DNA of 64,000 bases from the NCBI GenBank assembly GCA_003116975.1, contig BGKB01000013.1, positions 1 to 64,000 of the forward strand. Reading direction: 5' to 3'. The notes below the pieces were generated by a model that was not told the DNA's origin, did no database searches, and saw only the letters and a program-made list of their open reading frames with translations. Position 1 is the stretch's first letter, and each line of letters starts with the position of its first letter. This stretch comes from Aurantiochytrium sp. KH105 (taxonomy: Eukaryota; Sar; Bigyra; Thraustochytrida; Thraustochytriidae). Shown here in pieces: positions 10,005 through 19,311 of this stretch. Made by a program: the position numbers and the translations under genes.

Positions 10005-13000
10005 TTACATTGACGAGGCATCATGAATGTAGAGGGCGAGGGCGCCCACGTTCGGGTGTCGGAACGCAATGTCGGGGGGCAAAGTCAAGTCAACGCCGCA
10101 CTGCTGCAGACGTGCTTCGAGCCCAGCGGCAAATTGCACCGCTTCGAGGGACGAAAACGACGACTTGCCGCCATCGGCGCCCATGAGCACCTCGTCGAGT
10201 GACTTTTGCAAAACCTCTTCGTCCAGTTGCCCTGCCTCTTCATGCCGAATGTCCCTAAGCTCATCAACACTCTGCAACTGTTTTTGCTCTTGTTCTTGCC
10301 CCTCATTTTGTTCTTGTTCTTGCTCTTGCGCTTGCAAGACCTCCTGCTTGCTCGCAGCAAGAGTTCCGGCGACCATGATGCACTCTACAATGCTTGCATA
10401 CGTGGGATCTAAAAGCAAGTCGCCAAAAGCCATGCCAACATCTGTGTCCGTGGCGCTTTCCGAATCCTCGAAAAGAGCGAGGTCGGCTGCCCGTCCTTGA
10501 AATCGCGTCGCCCGAGCAAGCGTCGCGTCCTGCGCATTCACCAGCGCAGCGACGGCACGACGGCGAATCTTGCCGCTCGATGTCTTGGGCAAGACGCCAG
10601 CATCGACGACAATCACCTCGGAAAGACTCACGCGCTGCTCGTTCAAGACATGCTTGTATGCCATCTGACATGCTCGCCGAACGACTGTCTCCCCTGATTG
10701 CCCCGCCTCGCGACGCAATTCGGCAACAAGAACGACTCCAGTCTCGTTTGCAAAGGCAGCGGATGAACCGGGACGCAAGGCTTGGTGTGCTTGTTCCGCA
10801 GTGGATTCCACATCTTGCGGATAAATGTTGCGACCATCGACAATGATCAAATCTTTGCAGCGGCCACAGATAAATAGCTCTCCGTTGCGCACAAATCCCA
10901 AATCTCCCGTGCGCAAAAATGTGACTTCTCGTTCACCGGTTTCGGAAACGCCCTCCGAATCGGCCGATGCGCACTGCGCTAAAAATACCTCTTTTGTCGC
11001 CTGCGGATTTGCCCAGTAGCCGTCCGCGACGCTATGGCTTCGCAACCAGATTTCGCCCACGCGTTCTTCCTGATGAGAAGACGTGAAGGCACGACCCGTA
11101 TCGGGGTCAATAATTCGCACTTCAACGCCTTCGTACGCGTCACCACATCCCACGAGCACAACAGCTTCTTTGCTGCTACTGCTGCTACTACTTTGGGTGC
11201 TGTCAAATCCAACATTGCAGTTCATGACTTCGACACAATGTTGTGCGAGCGCAGCTCTGTTTACGCGCAGCAGCGTCGGCGGGCGAAAATTCGATCGCCC
11301 AGAGACCATAATAGTATGTTCCGCAAGCCCGTAGCAGGGAAAGGCGGCGCTTCGAGAGAATCCGAAGCGCTCAAAGGCATTAGCAAAGGCGTCAAGTGTC
11401 TGCGCGCGCACAGGCTCGCCGCCGTTACCTGCAATACGCCAGCAAGATAAATCGAGACCCGAAAGCGCCTCGCCTGCAGCCGCTGCGGCTCGTGCCTTGC
11501 GAGCGGCGTAACCATACGCAAAGTTGGGTGCTGCTGAAAAGCTCGCTCTGTAGGTAGAGATGGCACGCACCCATAACAAAGGATCGCGCATGAATGCGAG
11601 TGGCGAAAAGCTCACGAGGCGAATTCCCGCAAAGACACCACTCAAAATGCACACGACCAGCCCCAGGTCGTGATATTGTGGACACCAATTTACAGCAGTT
11701 TCTCCACGGCCAGTGCACCCAAACGCTAGATGATTCTGAAACCCTTGTTCCATAATGTTACCATGTGTGATGCGGACACCCTTGGGGTTTCCGGTTGACC
11801 CAGACGTGTACTGGAGGTAGGCTACTGCGTTAGGATCGCTGGCCCACGCACACTCGGGCGGAAGTCGAGCCTTTGTCACAGCACTGCACCCGAAAAATCG
11901 CGGCCACCCCCTCTTTGGGCCAAGTCCCACACGATGCCATGAAATGGCGCGCGAGCTCGCAGATTCCGTGACAGGTGCCTTATTCCGAAGCTCGGACTGC
12001 GAAAATGCAAATACTCCGAACAACAGCCTGAGCCCGAGCAGAATTGCGGCGGTGGCCAAAACGTATTCAAGCCAGTGCGTAAGTCCCGATGAGTCTGTCT
12101 CGTCTTTCCACTCTGCGTCGGGAAGCCACACATTTTGCCGCTTCACCTTTTTGGTTTTGAGCTTGATGTACGACAAGAGAATTCCGACGGCAAGAGGAAT
12201 CACGACACCGGCCACTGCACAAGTCAATGCACATGTCCACTGCAAGACTTTCCATGCCTGTGCGGCTCGTCTTGCGAGCAAGAACGTAGCATCCGAAAGA
12301 ATGAGACGTGGCGAGCAGTCATTCACGACCCCTTGAAAAACTGCATCGCGCCCCGTCTCTCCTGGTTTGGGCGGGTACACGGGCACAGCGATTGCCCCGG
12401 TGTACAGACAAGCAAAGAAGGCGACAACAAATTCTAGCCCTGGGGCAAATACAAGCACCACACGGTCTCCTGGTTTCACGCCGTACGACGTGACAAGGCT
12501 CCACGCAAGTTGTGCGGCGCCTGCTTGAAGTTCTCCAAAGCTTAGGGTGCATTCCTCTCGTCCTTTTCCATCAAGCCACACCATGGCTGATTCGCTGCCG
12601 TGTTCATTTGCCCTGAGTGTAAGCACTTGAGCAATCGTTTGTGCACGCGTGCGCATTTCCTGTGCTCGCTGGCGAGCTTGATTGCGCAATTCTCGATGTG
12701 TATCGGCGGCATCAATTCGCTTTGAGAAAGACTGCGTTGCGGAATGAGTCGGAGGATGAGATGAAGACATGACGGGAGGAGCATGGGACGCACGAGCCGA
12801 CGCACTTGCTTCGTTCTTGCCGGCTGGCGCTTGGGAAGCTTCGTGCTCGTCCCAAAAATGTACGCCGGCGCGAATGCTCATCAAGAAGAGAATGCTCCCC
12901 AAGAAAACGACGCTTGGTCTGGAAAGTACGAGGCCATCATTGCGTTCAAGATTGGAAATGCCAAAGTCGCGCGCAATGGTCTCGTTCACGCTTTCGTCAA

Positions 13001-14576
13001 CGAAGGCGCGACCAAAGAGAACACGCGTTCGACTCATATCGAGCTGCTTGGCTTGAGGTGCTTTCAAATTGAGCCAAAACGCAAGGAGCGTGAAGATGCG
13101 CGCAGACCAAGAAAGACTGACCAACAAAAGACGCGGTGGCAAGGGAATCGAGGCCAACCAGGTTTGCAAACGCGTCGTCTCCAGCGCCTCCTGCTCAAGA
13201 AGCACGAGAACGGCATTGACGGCGGCAAACATGACCCAAGCGGGGAACATGCCGTGCCAGAAAGCCATAAAGACAAAGGTAGCTACGACGCCCCAGCGTC
13301 GATGGAACTTGAAGACGTCGCATACAGGGCCATAGATGTTTCCAAGGAGCCAGATGTGAACGGAGGCATTCATGTTGCGCCACATGTCCCCGACCGAAGT
13401 ATTACGGAACGCGCAGCGCGGGAAGTTATCCGTGACCTCGATGCCGTCGAGGAGCGCCCACAAGCGGAAATACCTCCATGTAAGTAGCATACGCATGTAG
13501 GCCGAGAGAAAAAGCACCAGCATCGCGGCCGCAGTCTCGCACGAGCGCATTTGCTTGTGGACGTGGCGATGTGTGAACATGGATGCGAACCAGTGATGGT
13601 CCAAGAATTCGCGAACGAGAACGGCGGAGACCAGCTTTCCTGCAAGAATGAAGCTCTTGCGCCACGGCACGGGGGCCACGCGCAGACGACCGTTGATCAC
13701 ACGATAACGACGTTGCGTCTGGATGCAGAAAGCACGATACCCAATGATTGGCCCTTGCCATACAAGCGGGGCATACATGGCATATCGCAGCACGGCGAGC
13801 CATTCTGGAAGCAAAGGAGCTTTGCGCCGTTTGCCTTGAATGACTTCCTTTGAGGATGGCGCAGCTCCTCCGGCTCCCCGAAGGAGTTCGCTCGTTGCAA
13901 AGTCAATGACACGAAAGAGCACGAAGCGCATGTTCGAGTGCCATTGGAGCCCACCGGGGCCAAGATTGAAAAGCTTGAGAAATCGCACAAAGGGATGTAT
14001 TGAGGCAAGCGTCTCGTAGTGGCGTGTGGCGTCGTACACGTAGTCCTGAACTTGTCTTGAATTCAGAACGAGGCCAATATTGAGGGCCCAGACAGTCGCT
14101 AATGCGGCGACACGCATTTTGTAGGAAGAAGTGCTGCGTCCAGCGACTACGATCACGTAGTTAATCATGGTTTGGGCGGCCACAATCCAAAAGAAGAAGC
14201 CGTAGAGCTTCCACAGAAATACTGTGGAAAGGAAAATGTCCAGGACGGCGTGGATGCGCACGGCCCATCGCGCGCTCACCTTTGTGGACCAGCGAAGCAA
14301 GATAAGGTCAACACCGCGCGAGATGGCGAGGAAGATGACAAGCGTGCCAAAAATCTCTGTAAAATGGGATCGCCACCAACGATGCTGGGGGTCTTGATCG
14401 TCCCGAACTCTCACTTGCGTTGAAAAGGCCGTCAGAGGCATCCATGCGGGGCTCGTGCCTGGGATCTTGACCATATCATGGTACATGGCGCTGCGTTCCC
14501 CAAGCTCTTGCAGCGGACCTACTAGGAGCCCCAAGGCAACTGCTGTGAAGGTCGCTGCGAGCTGCAACGACGACAT
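10005..14576 (-). CDS. MBOAT acyltransferase / fatty-acyl-AMP ligase / acyl-carrier fusion
   Basis: This is a 1523-residue protein from the first in-frame ATG (14574-14576). Residues about 1-600 are a multi-pass MBOAT acyltransferase with the catalytic His in FMAFWHGMFP (His441), preceded by an MWRNMNASVHIWL motif. From about residue 640 there is an adenylating domain of the fatty-acyl-AMP ligase type: YTSGSTGNPKGV (~923), CPQYHDLGLV, SPLAFMRDPLLW, SAAPNFAYGY, TGDLGF, GRCKDLIIVDGRNIYPQDVE and PKTSSGKIRRR with the catalytic Lys. A hydrophobic insert with two predicted membrane helices (residues ~760-860) interrupts this domain. The C-terminus is a carrier-protein domain with the candidate phosphopantetheine Ser1476 in FSSLEAVQF. 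Inferred chain: fatty acid to acyl-AMP, to acyl-carrier, to an acceptor via MBOAT in an internal membrane. The acceptor is unknown. No intron is needed. Confidence 0.9.
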   Translation of the reverse strand: MSSLQLAATFTAVALGLLVGPLQELGERSAMYHDMVKIPGTSPAWMPLTAFSTQVRVRDDQDPQHRWWRSHFTEIFGTLVIFLAISRGVDLILLRWSTKVSARWAVRIHAVLDIFLSTVFLWKLYGFFFWIVAAQTMINYVIVVAGRSTSSYKMRVAALATVWALNIGLVLNSRQVQDYVYDATRHYETLASIHPFVRFLKLFNLGPGGLQWHSNMRFVLFRVIDFATSELLRGAGGAAPSSKEVIQGKRRKAPLLPEWLAVLRYAMYAPLVWQGPIIGYRAFCIQTQRRYRVINGRLRVAPVPWRKSFILAGKLVSAVLVREFLDHHWFASMFTHRHVHKQMRSCETAAAMLVLFLSAYMRMLLTWRYFRLWALLDGIEVTDNFPRCAFRNTSVGDMWRNMNASVHIWLLGNIYGPVCDVFKFHRRWGVVATFVFMAFWHGMFPAWVMFAAVNAVLVLLEQEALETTRLQTWLASIPLPPRLLLVSLSWSARIFTLLAFWLNLKAPQAKQLDMSRTRVLFGRAFVDESVNETIARDFGISNLERNDGLVLSRPSVVFLGSILFLMSIRAGVHFWDEHEASQAPAGKNEASASARASHAPPVMSSSHPPTHSATQSFSKRIDAADTHRELRNQARQRAQEMRTRAQTIAQVLTLRANEHGSESAMVWLDGKGREECTLSFGELQAGAAQLAWSLVTSYGVKPGDRVVLVFAPGLEFVVAFFACLYTGAIAVPVYPPKPGETGRDAVFQGVVNDCSPRLILSDATFLLARRAAQAWKVLQWTCALTCAVAGVVIPLAVGILLSYIKLKTKKVKRQNVWLPDAEWKDETDSSGLTHWLEYVLATAAILLGLRLLFGVFAFSQSELRNKAPVTESASSRAISWHRVGLGPKRGWPRFFGCSAVTKARLPPECAWASDPNAVAYLQYTSGSTGNPKGVRITHGNIMEQGFQNHLAFGCTGRGETAVNWCPQYHDLGLVVCILSGVFAGIRLVSFSPLAFMRDPLLWVRAISTYRASFSAAPNFAYGYAARKARAAAAAGEALSGLDLSCWRIAGNGGEPVRAQTLDAFANAFERFGFSRSAAFPCYGLAEHTIMVSGRSNFRPPTLLRVNRAALAQHCVEVMNCNVGFDSTQSSSSSSSKEAVVLVGCGDAYEGVEVRIIDPDTGRAFTSSHQEERVGEIWLRSHSVADGYWANPQATKEVFLAQCASADSEGVSETGEREVTFLRTGDLGFVRNGELFICGRCKDLIIVDGRNIYPQDVESTAEQAHQALRPGSSAAFANETGVVLVAELRREAGQSGETVVRRACQMAYKHVLNEQRVSLSEVIVVDAGVLPKTSSGKIRRRAVAALVNAQDATLARATRFQGRAADLALFEDSESATDTDVGMAFGDLLLDPTYASIVECIMVAGTLAASKQEVLQAQEQEQEQNEGQEQEQKQLQSVDELRDIRHEEAGQLDEEVLQKSLDEVLMGADGGKSSFSSLEAVQFAAGLEARLQQCGVDLTLPPDIAFRHPNVGALALYIHDASSM

Positions 14577-14701
14577 TGCCTCTGTTCGTGCCACCTGGCC
14601 AAGGGATTCTTGCGCCCAAAGTTTACGACCTGACCAGACTTTTAGAAAATTCAAGAGAGCGCGTCTCCAGCGCTGCGCGCCGCCAGAGCCCGTGTCCTCC
14701 T

Positions 14702-14719
14702 CCCCCCCCCCCCCCCCCC
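14702..14719. repeat. Poly-C run (18 bases)
   Basis: Eighteen consecutive C on the plus strand in the 5' flank of the MBOAT-FAAL gene. Its length in the assembly may be unreliable. Confidence 0.9.
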
Positions 14720-14934
14720 TCTCTTCCTCGACGCCGCCTCCCCGCGCACAATGCCTCTCCCCGGCCGACCGATTTGCACCGTTTTGGAGCGAGATCCCCC
14801 TCGCGCTTCCCGCGCCCTGGCTGCCCCCCGGCCCTCCCTCCTTCCCCGCCCCGCTGGGGGGCACCCGGCACGTCCCTCCTACTCCCGCGCTTTCCCCTAG
14901 CTGCGGCCTAGGCCCGCGACGGCGGCCAGAACCA

Positions 14935-14968
14935 GGTATATCCTAGAAGGTATAGCCGAGGATATACC
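14935..14968. promoter_or_regulatory. Inverted repeat with perfect 9-bp arms
   Basis: GGTATATCC at 14935-14943 is mirrored by GGATATACC at 14960-14968 around a 16-base spacer. It is an AT-rich island in very GC-rich sequence, about 360 bases upstream of the MBOAT-FAAL ATG. It could be an operator-like site or a hairpin in a long 5' UTR. Confidence 0.45.
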
Positions 14969-15325
14969 GTGTTTCCTGGGTGCACCGGGGCGGGCGGAGA
15001 AGTAAGTACGGCAAGTGCGCTATCGCGCGGCGGCGCAGTGTGGCGGCGGCCTTAGCCCACTGTGCGGCGGCGGCGGCAAGTGCAACATAATCCAGTCTGC
15101 GCCCGGCCGCCGTGCCCGCGTCGCGGCGGCAACAAAGCCCAAGCCGCGAGCCCGAGCCCGCCCGAGCCGCCCGCGCCAGCGCGCCCGCGAGCCCCGGCCG
15201 CGAGCGAGCGCGCGAGCGCGCGAACCCGCGCCCTGGCTGCGTGCGCGCGGCCTCCCCTGCGTCGGCGGCGCGAGCCTGGCGTCGATCGCGCGACGGCGAC
15301 GAAGAGCCGCGGCGCGTGCCCTCCG

Positions 15326-15353
15326 TTCCATTCCATTCCATTCCATTCCATTC
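15326..15353. repeat. TTCCA pentanucleotide repeat (5 copies)
   Basis: Five perfect TTCCA units in the 5' region of the PAK gene. Confidence 0.9.
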
Positions 15354-15759
15354 TTCGCGGCCTCCGCCCCCGTCCATCCTCGAGCCGCCCCGGCGCGCAT
15401 TCAGACGGGGCTCCCGCGCTCGCAGCCGCCGCCCTCGCGCGAGGCAGCGTCGCCTCGCAGCGCCTCGCGGCGCCTCGCAGCGCCTCGCAGCGCAGCGCAG
15501 CGGTCGCGCGATACGTGCACACGACACGCGCGCGCAGAGAGAGAGAGAGAGGCCGCTCGCTCGACTCGGCGCGCACGTGCGTGCACGCGCGGAGCAGCGC
15601 CGCGCGGCACGTGCAGACGCCGAGCTCCGCGCGCGGCGCCGCTTCGGCGCGCGAGGCCGGCCGGCCGGAGACGCGCGCAGCGCTCGGCGCGCGGCGCCTG
15701 GCGGGTCTCAGGGAGGGAGACCGAGATCGCGCGCCCGGAGAGAGAAGGAGAAGAAGCGG

Positions 15760-15782
15760 GCGAGCGAGCGAGCGAGCGAGCG
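15760..15782. repeat. GCGA tetranucleotide repeat
   Basis: About five and a half perfect copies of CGAG/GCGA upstream of the PAK start codon. Confidence 0.85.
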
Positions 15783-15825
15783 GGGGACCCCGACGCCGAC
15801 GGGGCGCACGTACGCGTGCTTGCTT

Positions 15826-15839
15826 GCTAGCTAGCTAGC
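15826..15839. promoter_or_regulatory. GCTAGCTAGCTAGC block upstream of PAK gene
   Basis: A 14-base self-complementary run of GCTA units, 209 bases upstream of the PAK ATG. Similar blocks sit upstream of the SWEET and first arylsulfatase genes. Confidence 0.4.
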
Positions 15840-16048
15840 CTGCGTGCGTGCGTGCGCGCTCGCGCCGTCCGCATATCCGGCGTGGACGCCGAGCAGGCTG
15901 GCAGGCAGGCTTCTCTGCTCTCGTTTGCGCGGTGCAGGGCGACAGCCGCGCGAGGTCGTGGTCGTGCACACGCTCGCACGCGTACGGACACGGTTAAGGT
16001 CGCGGGAGAGCCGAGGTCGAAGGAGGCCGAGAGGGGGAGGAGGAGACG

Positions 16049-17371
16049 ATGAGCGGGCGCACGGACGAGTACGACGAGGAGGATAGCTACGACGGCGAGG
16101 CAGAGTCGCAACGCAGCTCGTCGTCGGCGAGACTCAAGGCCCTGCGAAAGAGGTCCATCAAGCTCAAGTTCAGAGTGCCCAAGAGCCTCGAACACGGCTG
16201 GGGCAAGGCGCAAGGCCTCTTTCGGCAGAGCACCACAGATGGGCCCAAGGAGATCGGGACCCCGTTTAACTTTCAGAAACACGACCACGTCGAGGTGGAC
16301 CCGCAGAGTGAAACCGGCTTTAAGGGCCTCCCCACCGAGTGGGAGGACGTCTTGAAAACGAGCGGAATCACCAAGGACGATGTTCAGGAAAACCCAGAGG
16401 TCGTTCTGGATGTGCTCCGCTTCCACTTCCAAGGGCCCAAGCCGCAGCTTCCAAGCAAATCCGTGCTCAAGGCGCTCATGATGGAGAAATGGGAAATCAA
16501 GACGATGGACCCTAACAAGATGTTCCGCAAAGAAAAGAAACTGGGCGAGGGCGCCGGCGGTGTCGTCTACAAGGTCACGGATCTTCGCACGGGCGAGATC
16601 AAGGCCGTGAAAATTGCCCCCATGGACGAGCTCGTGTACATTAAGCAGGAGATCGCTATTCACGCCATGGCAGAGCACGCCAACGTCGTCCAGTATGGCG
16701 AGGCCATTGCTTGGCAAGAGTCCATTTGGATTTCCATGGAGTATATTGACGGCGGCAACCTCTACGACCTTGTCGGGGACAGATTGCCCAAGTGGCCCGA
16801 ACCGCTCATGGCCTACGTGTGCCAGCAAATCCTCATCGCGTTGGCGCATATGCACCGCAAGCACCTGCTGCATCGCGACATCAAGAGTGATAATGTGCTG
16901 GTAGGCTACAACGGCATCGTCAAACTCGCCGATTTCGGCTTTGCCATTGCCGTCACGCGCGAAGAGTCCAAGCGCAAGAGTCTCGTCGGCACCCCGTACT
17001 GGATGGCGCCCGAGGTGATCAAGCAGCAAGACTACGACGCCAAGGTTGATGTTTGGAGTTTGGGAATCACTGCCATGGAGCTTGCCGAGGGAGATCCGCC
17101 TTTCATGGACGAGGTTCCCCATCGCGCGCTCATGCTCATTGCATCGCAAAAGGAAGGTCCCAAGCTGAAGAAGCCGAATCGCTGGAGTGAGGAGTACAAC
17201 ACCTTTCTCGCGCGTTGCTTGGCCAAGGATCCTGCTGAACGCTGGAGCAGCGAGCAGCTCTTGCTTGAAGACGAGTTCATCAAGACTGCCGCGACTCGGG
17301 CCGAGTTTTCCACGTGGGCCACCCAGATTCTCAACGGCAAGAAGAAAGGTAGCAAGAAGGCAGACCCATAA
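16049..17371 (+). CDS. PAK-family (STE20 group) serine/threonine kinase
   Basis: This is a 440-residue protein. Residues 1-60 are acidic/Ser-rich, then basic. Residues about 69-125 are a CRIB/PBD domain (IGTPFNFQKHDHVEVD, TGFKGLPTEWEDVL), which binds Rac/Cdc42-type GTPases. The kinase domain runs from about 155 to 430: glycine loop LGEGAGGVVYKV, VAIK-type Lys188 (KAVKIAP), HRDIKSDN (D277), DFGFA (D295), GTPYWMAPEV and VDVWSLGI. It is thus a complete, probably active group I-like PAK, acting in the cytosol downstream of Rho GTPases on cytoskeleton and polarity (family knowledge). A polyadenylation-like AATAAA lies at 17689-17694. It is convergent with the nucleotidase gene. The ATG is the first in frame and no intron is needed. 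Confidence 0.95.
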   Translation: MSGRTDEYDEEDSYDGEAESQRSSSSARLKALRKRSIKLKFRVPKSLEHGWGKAQGLFRQSTTDGPKEIGTPFNFQKHDHVEVDPQSETGFKGLPTEWEDVLKTSGITKDDVQENPEVVLDVLRFHFQGPKPQLPSKSVLKALMMEKWEIKTMDPNKMFRKEKKLGEGAGGVVYKVTDLRTGEIKAVKIAPMDELVYIKQEIAIHAMAEHANVVQYGEAIAWQESIWISMEYIDGGNLYDLVGDRLPKWPEPLMAYVCQQILIALAHMHRKHLLHRDIKSDNVLVGYNGIVKLADFGFAIAVTREESKRKSLVGTPYWMAPEVIKQQDYDAKVDVWSLGITAMELAEGDPPFMDEVPHRALMLIASQKEGPKLKKPNRWSEEYNTFLARCLAKDPAERWSSEQLLLEDEFIKTAATRAEFSTWATQILNGKKKGSKKADP

Positions 17372-17784
17372 GCAGCACCTTATCTGGTGACGTGCGAGTG
17401 TGGTGGGCCTTTCTTTTCTCTTTTTCTTTCTTCGTTTACCTCTTCCTTCGTACGCCGTGTTTTCCTACTTGCCTGTTCCGAGTCTGCGTTCTGTGTTTCC
17501 ATCTCTACATGACCATTCAAGCCAGCTTGCGCAATCCTTTTCCCTACACGCATGAAAATCGAACAGGCGGGCCAGCATCTTGGGCCTTTCCATCAATCCA
17601 ATTAGCTACCTACCATTCGTTCCCAAATTTATAATCATTTTGCTAACTTTGCGTTTTTCTGTTTGTTGAGTGAGCAACATCGAGGGGCAATAAAAATCTG
17701 AAAAAGGAGAAAAAGTCGATGTCGTGGAAACCAGCCCTTCACAACTCTTTGTCAAAACTTGGCTTCCTCCGTTTGAAGCCGAGT
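17372..17784. other. 3' flanks of convergent PAK and nucleotidase genes
   Basis: T-rich sequence after the PAK stop (about 17405-17440) and an AATAAA at 17689-17694 on the plus strand. No gene is seen. Confidence 0.55.
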
Positions 17785-18876
17785 TTACGGGCAAGGTGTC
17801 GTCGCAGCAGCTATGCCATGCGCGGCAAGGTGCTGGCAAATTTTGGTGCTCAGGGCAGGGTCACGCGTTGCCACAAAGCCCTCGTCATTCTTGAGTTTAC
17901 CTCCTTCGTAAATGATGGGCTCCCCCAAACGATTCAAGACGGCGCCACCCTGCGCGAGAATGAGAGCGGTGCCGGCGCATGTGTCCCATCTGCAGGTGCC
18001 TGCACGAGGAAAAGAGTAAACACCCACCTCGCCACGCACGACCATTGCAAACTTGAAGCCAGCACCCGACGCATGTACCCAGGCGTTGTCGACGAGTCCC
18101 AGACTGGCAAGCTGCTCCAAGGACTCAAGTACAAGACCTTTGGAACGACTTTTGGAAACTACGACCTTGCGCGGATTCGCGCATTCTGTTGGAATCGCCT
18201 TGAGGGCATTCGGTGTCGCGTCTTCGTGCAGAAAGACACCGCCAACGCAGGACCCGCCAAGCAACATGCTGCCCCCAAAAACAGAGCAAATAATTCCGCC
18301 CACGGGCGTTCCATCGACAGCAATGCCCACGAGCGTTGTCACATACTTGAGTGCCCCGCTGATAAATGACCGCGTACCGTCAAGAGGATCGACAAACACG
18401 ATAACTCTGCCGAGGTCCACCTCCGCATCTTCGTCGGAAAGCGAGTCGTTTTGGGCGGCAAGAAGACTTGCAAAGTCAATATTCGGTGCTGCAAACGAAG
18501 GCGACGCTATCTCATCCTTGTCATCTTGCACAGCATCCCCCTCGTCATCCGCGTCATCAGCGTCCTCAGCTTCAGCGGCACCAAGGCCAGCCTCGTGCTC
18601 TTCGCCGACGATGCGAATGCCGGGGAAACTGGCGCGAAGGCCCTGCACCAGCACAAGCTCTGCCTCGCGATCAGCAGCTGTCTGAGGGTCAAAGCTCGCC
18701 GCGTCCTTGTTCACGGTCGCAAACGCGCTGGGACCTTGGCCATGTATCCCGGCAATCAACACTCTCGCTTGCAGCGCTAGTTGCGCGCTCCGTGCGAGTA
18801 CATCCCGGACGCGAACGCGCGTCTGGTGCTGCGCGCCGCCACCTGTACCTTCCCCTTCCGCCACCGCTTCGGCCAT
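17785..18876 (-). CDS. BPNT1: 3'(2'),5'-bisphosphate nucleotidase (IMPase superfamily)
   Basis: This is a 363-residue protein, close to family length. Metal-site motifs of the Li-sensitive phosphatase superfamily are present in order: GEEHE (about residue 95), VDPLDGTRSF (D163, D166) and CRWDTCAGTALI. The last motif and GGIICSVFGG favour the PAP phosphatase (BPNT1/SAL1/HAL2) group over inositol monophosphatase. Expected reaction: 3'-phosphoadenosine 5'-phosphate to AMP and phosphate, with Mg2+, relieving inhibition of sulfotransferases and exoribonucleases. An acidic insert (residues ~103-125, EDADDADDEGD) is not typical. The ATG at 18874-18876 is the first in frame. No targeting peptide is obvious, so it is likely cytosolic. 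Inositol polyphosphate 1-phosphatase is the main alternative. Confidence 0.88.
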   Translation of the reverse strand: MAEAVAEGEGTGGGAQHQTRVRVRDVLARSAQLALQARVLIAGIHGQGPSAFATVNKDAASFDPQTAADREAELVLVQGLRASFPGIRIVGEEHEAGLGAAEAEDADDADDEGDAVQDDKDEIASPSFAAPNIDFASLLAAQNDSLSDEDAEVDLGRVIVFVDPLDGTRSFISGALKYVTTLVGIAVDGTPVGGIICSVFGGSMLLGGSCVGGVFLHEDATPNALKAIPTECANPRKVVVSKSRSKGLVLESLEQLASLGLVDNAWVHASGAGFKFAMVVRGEVGVYSFPRAGTCRWDTCAGTALILAQGGAVLNRLGEPIIYEGGKLKNDEGFVATRDPALSTKICQHLAAHGIAAATTPCP

Positions 18877-18924
18877 CTTTGCGTCTGGTTTGATCGGATT
18901 TCTTTGCGAGTTCGCACTACGTTA

Positions 18925-19212
18925 CGAGTTCGCTGAGACAAACCACACTCTGCATGCTTTTACTGGCATCGGCACGGCCATGATTCCCCATGCCAAGACG
19001 GCAAAAGGGGCGATTTCGAAATGAGGGCGTTCATAGCTTTGCGAAGAACGACATTGAAGGATGGCATTGACGCTAGTAGAACCGGATTCATCACGTGAGG
19101 TCTGTTCTGGTCCATCATCTACGATGCAAACAGTCGAACCTTTCAGGTCATCGATACCTACAATACTTTTGTCACGACGCTTAAGCGTGCACTGATTCGT
19201 AAAGAAGTTGTT
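18925..19212 (-). pseudogene. Protein-like open stretch without start codon
   Basis: A minus-strand frame of 95 codons ends in TAA at 18925-18927 and has no early ATG. It reads DKSIVGIDDLKGSTVCIVDD then GSTSVNAILQCRSSQSYE. The first part faintly resembles the core of family 3 solute-binding proteins (DDLKGKTV...GST), but the length and context do not support a real gene. It is probably a fragment or chance. Confidence 0.2.
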
Positions 19213-19311
19213 TCAGAGTAATGCTGATTCGCAAGCAAATCGGGCTGCTGATTTGGGTTTCTAACGAGGCCGACGATAGGTCAAAAGCTTTTTAATTTTA
19301 AACATTTTTGC

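Larger units (their letters stand above)
14577..16048. promoter_or_regulatory. Divergent promoter region between MBOAT-FAAL and PAK genes
   Basis: Both flanking genes start outward from this 1.5-kb stretch, so it must hold both promoters and 5' UTRs. It is extremely GC-rich from about 15000 and contains an 18-base C run (14702-14719), a hairpin-forming palindrome (14935-14968), a TTCCA repeat (15326-15353), CGAG repeats (15760-15782) and a GCTAGC block (15826-15839). Long open frames here on both strands are by-products of GC-rich low complexity. Confidence 0.6.

Noticed and set aside
12783-13487. Plus-strand open frame of 234 codons
   Set aside because: Opposite strand of the MBOAT domain; no motif.
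15015-15838. Several overlapping 200-270-codon frames on both strands
   Set aside because: All phases are open at once because the sequence is extremely GC-rich and stop codons are rare; products are Arg/Ala/Pro low complexity.
19177-19188. Perfect 12-bp palindrome ACGCTTAAGCGT
   Set aside because: Short, isolated and inside a protein-like stretch; nothing links it to a promoter.
18925-19212. Solute-binding-protein-like wording (DDLKGSTV...GSTS)
   Set aside because: Only a few residues match, and there is no start, no full domain and no signal peptide; kept only as a weak fragment.
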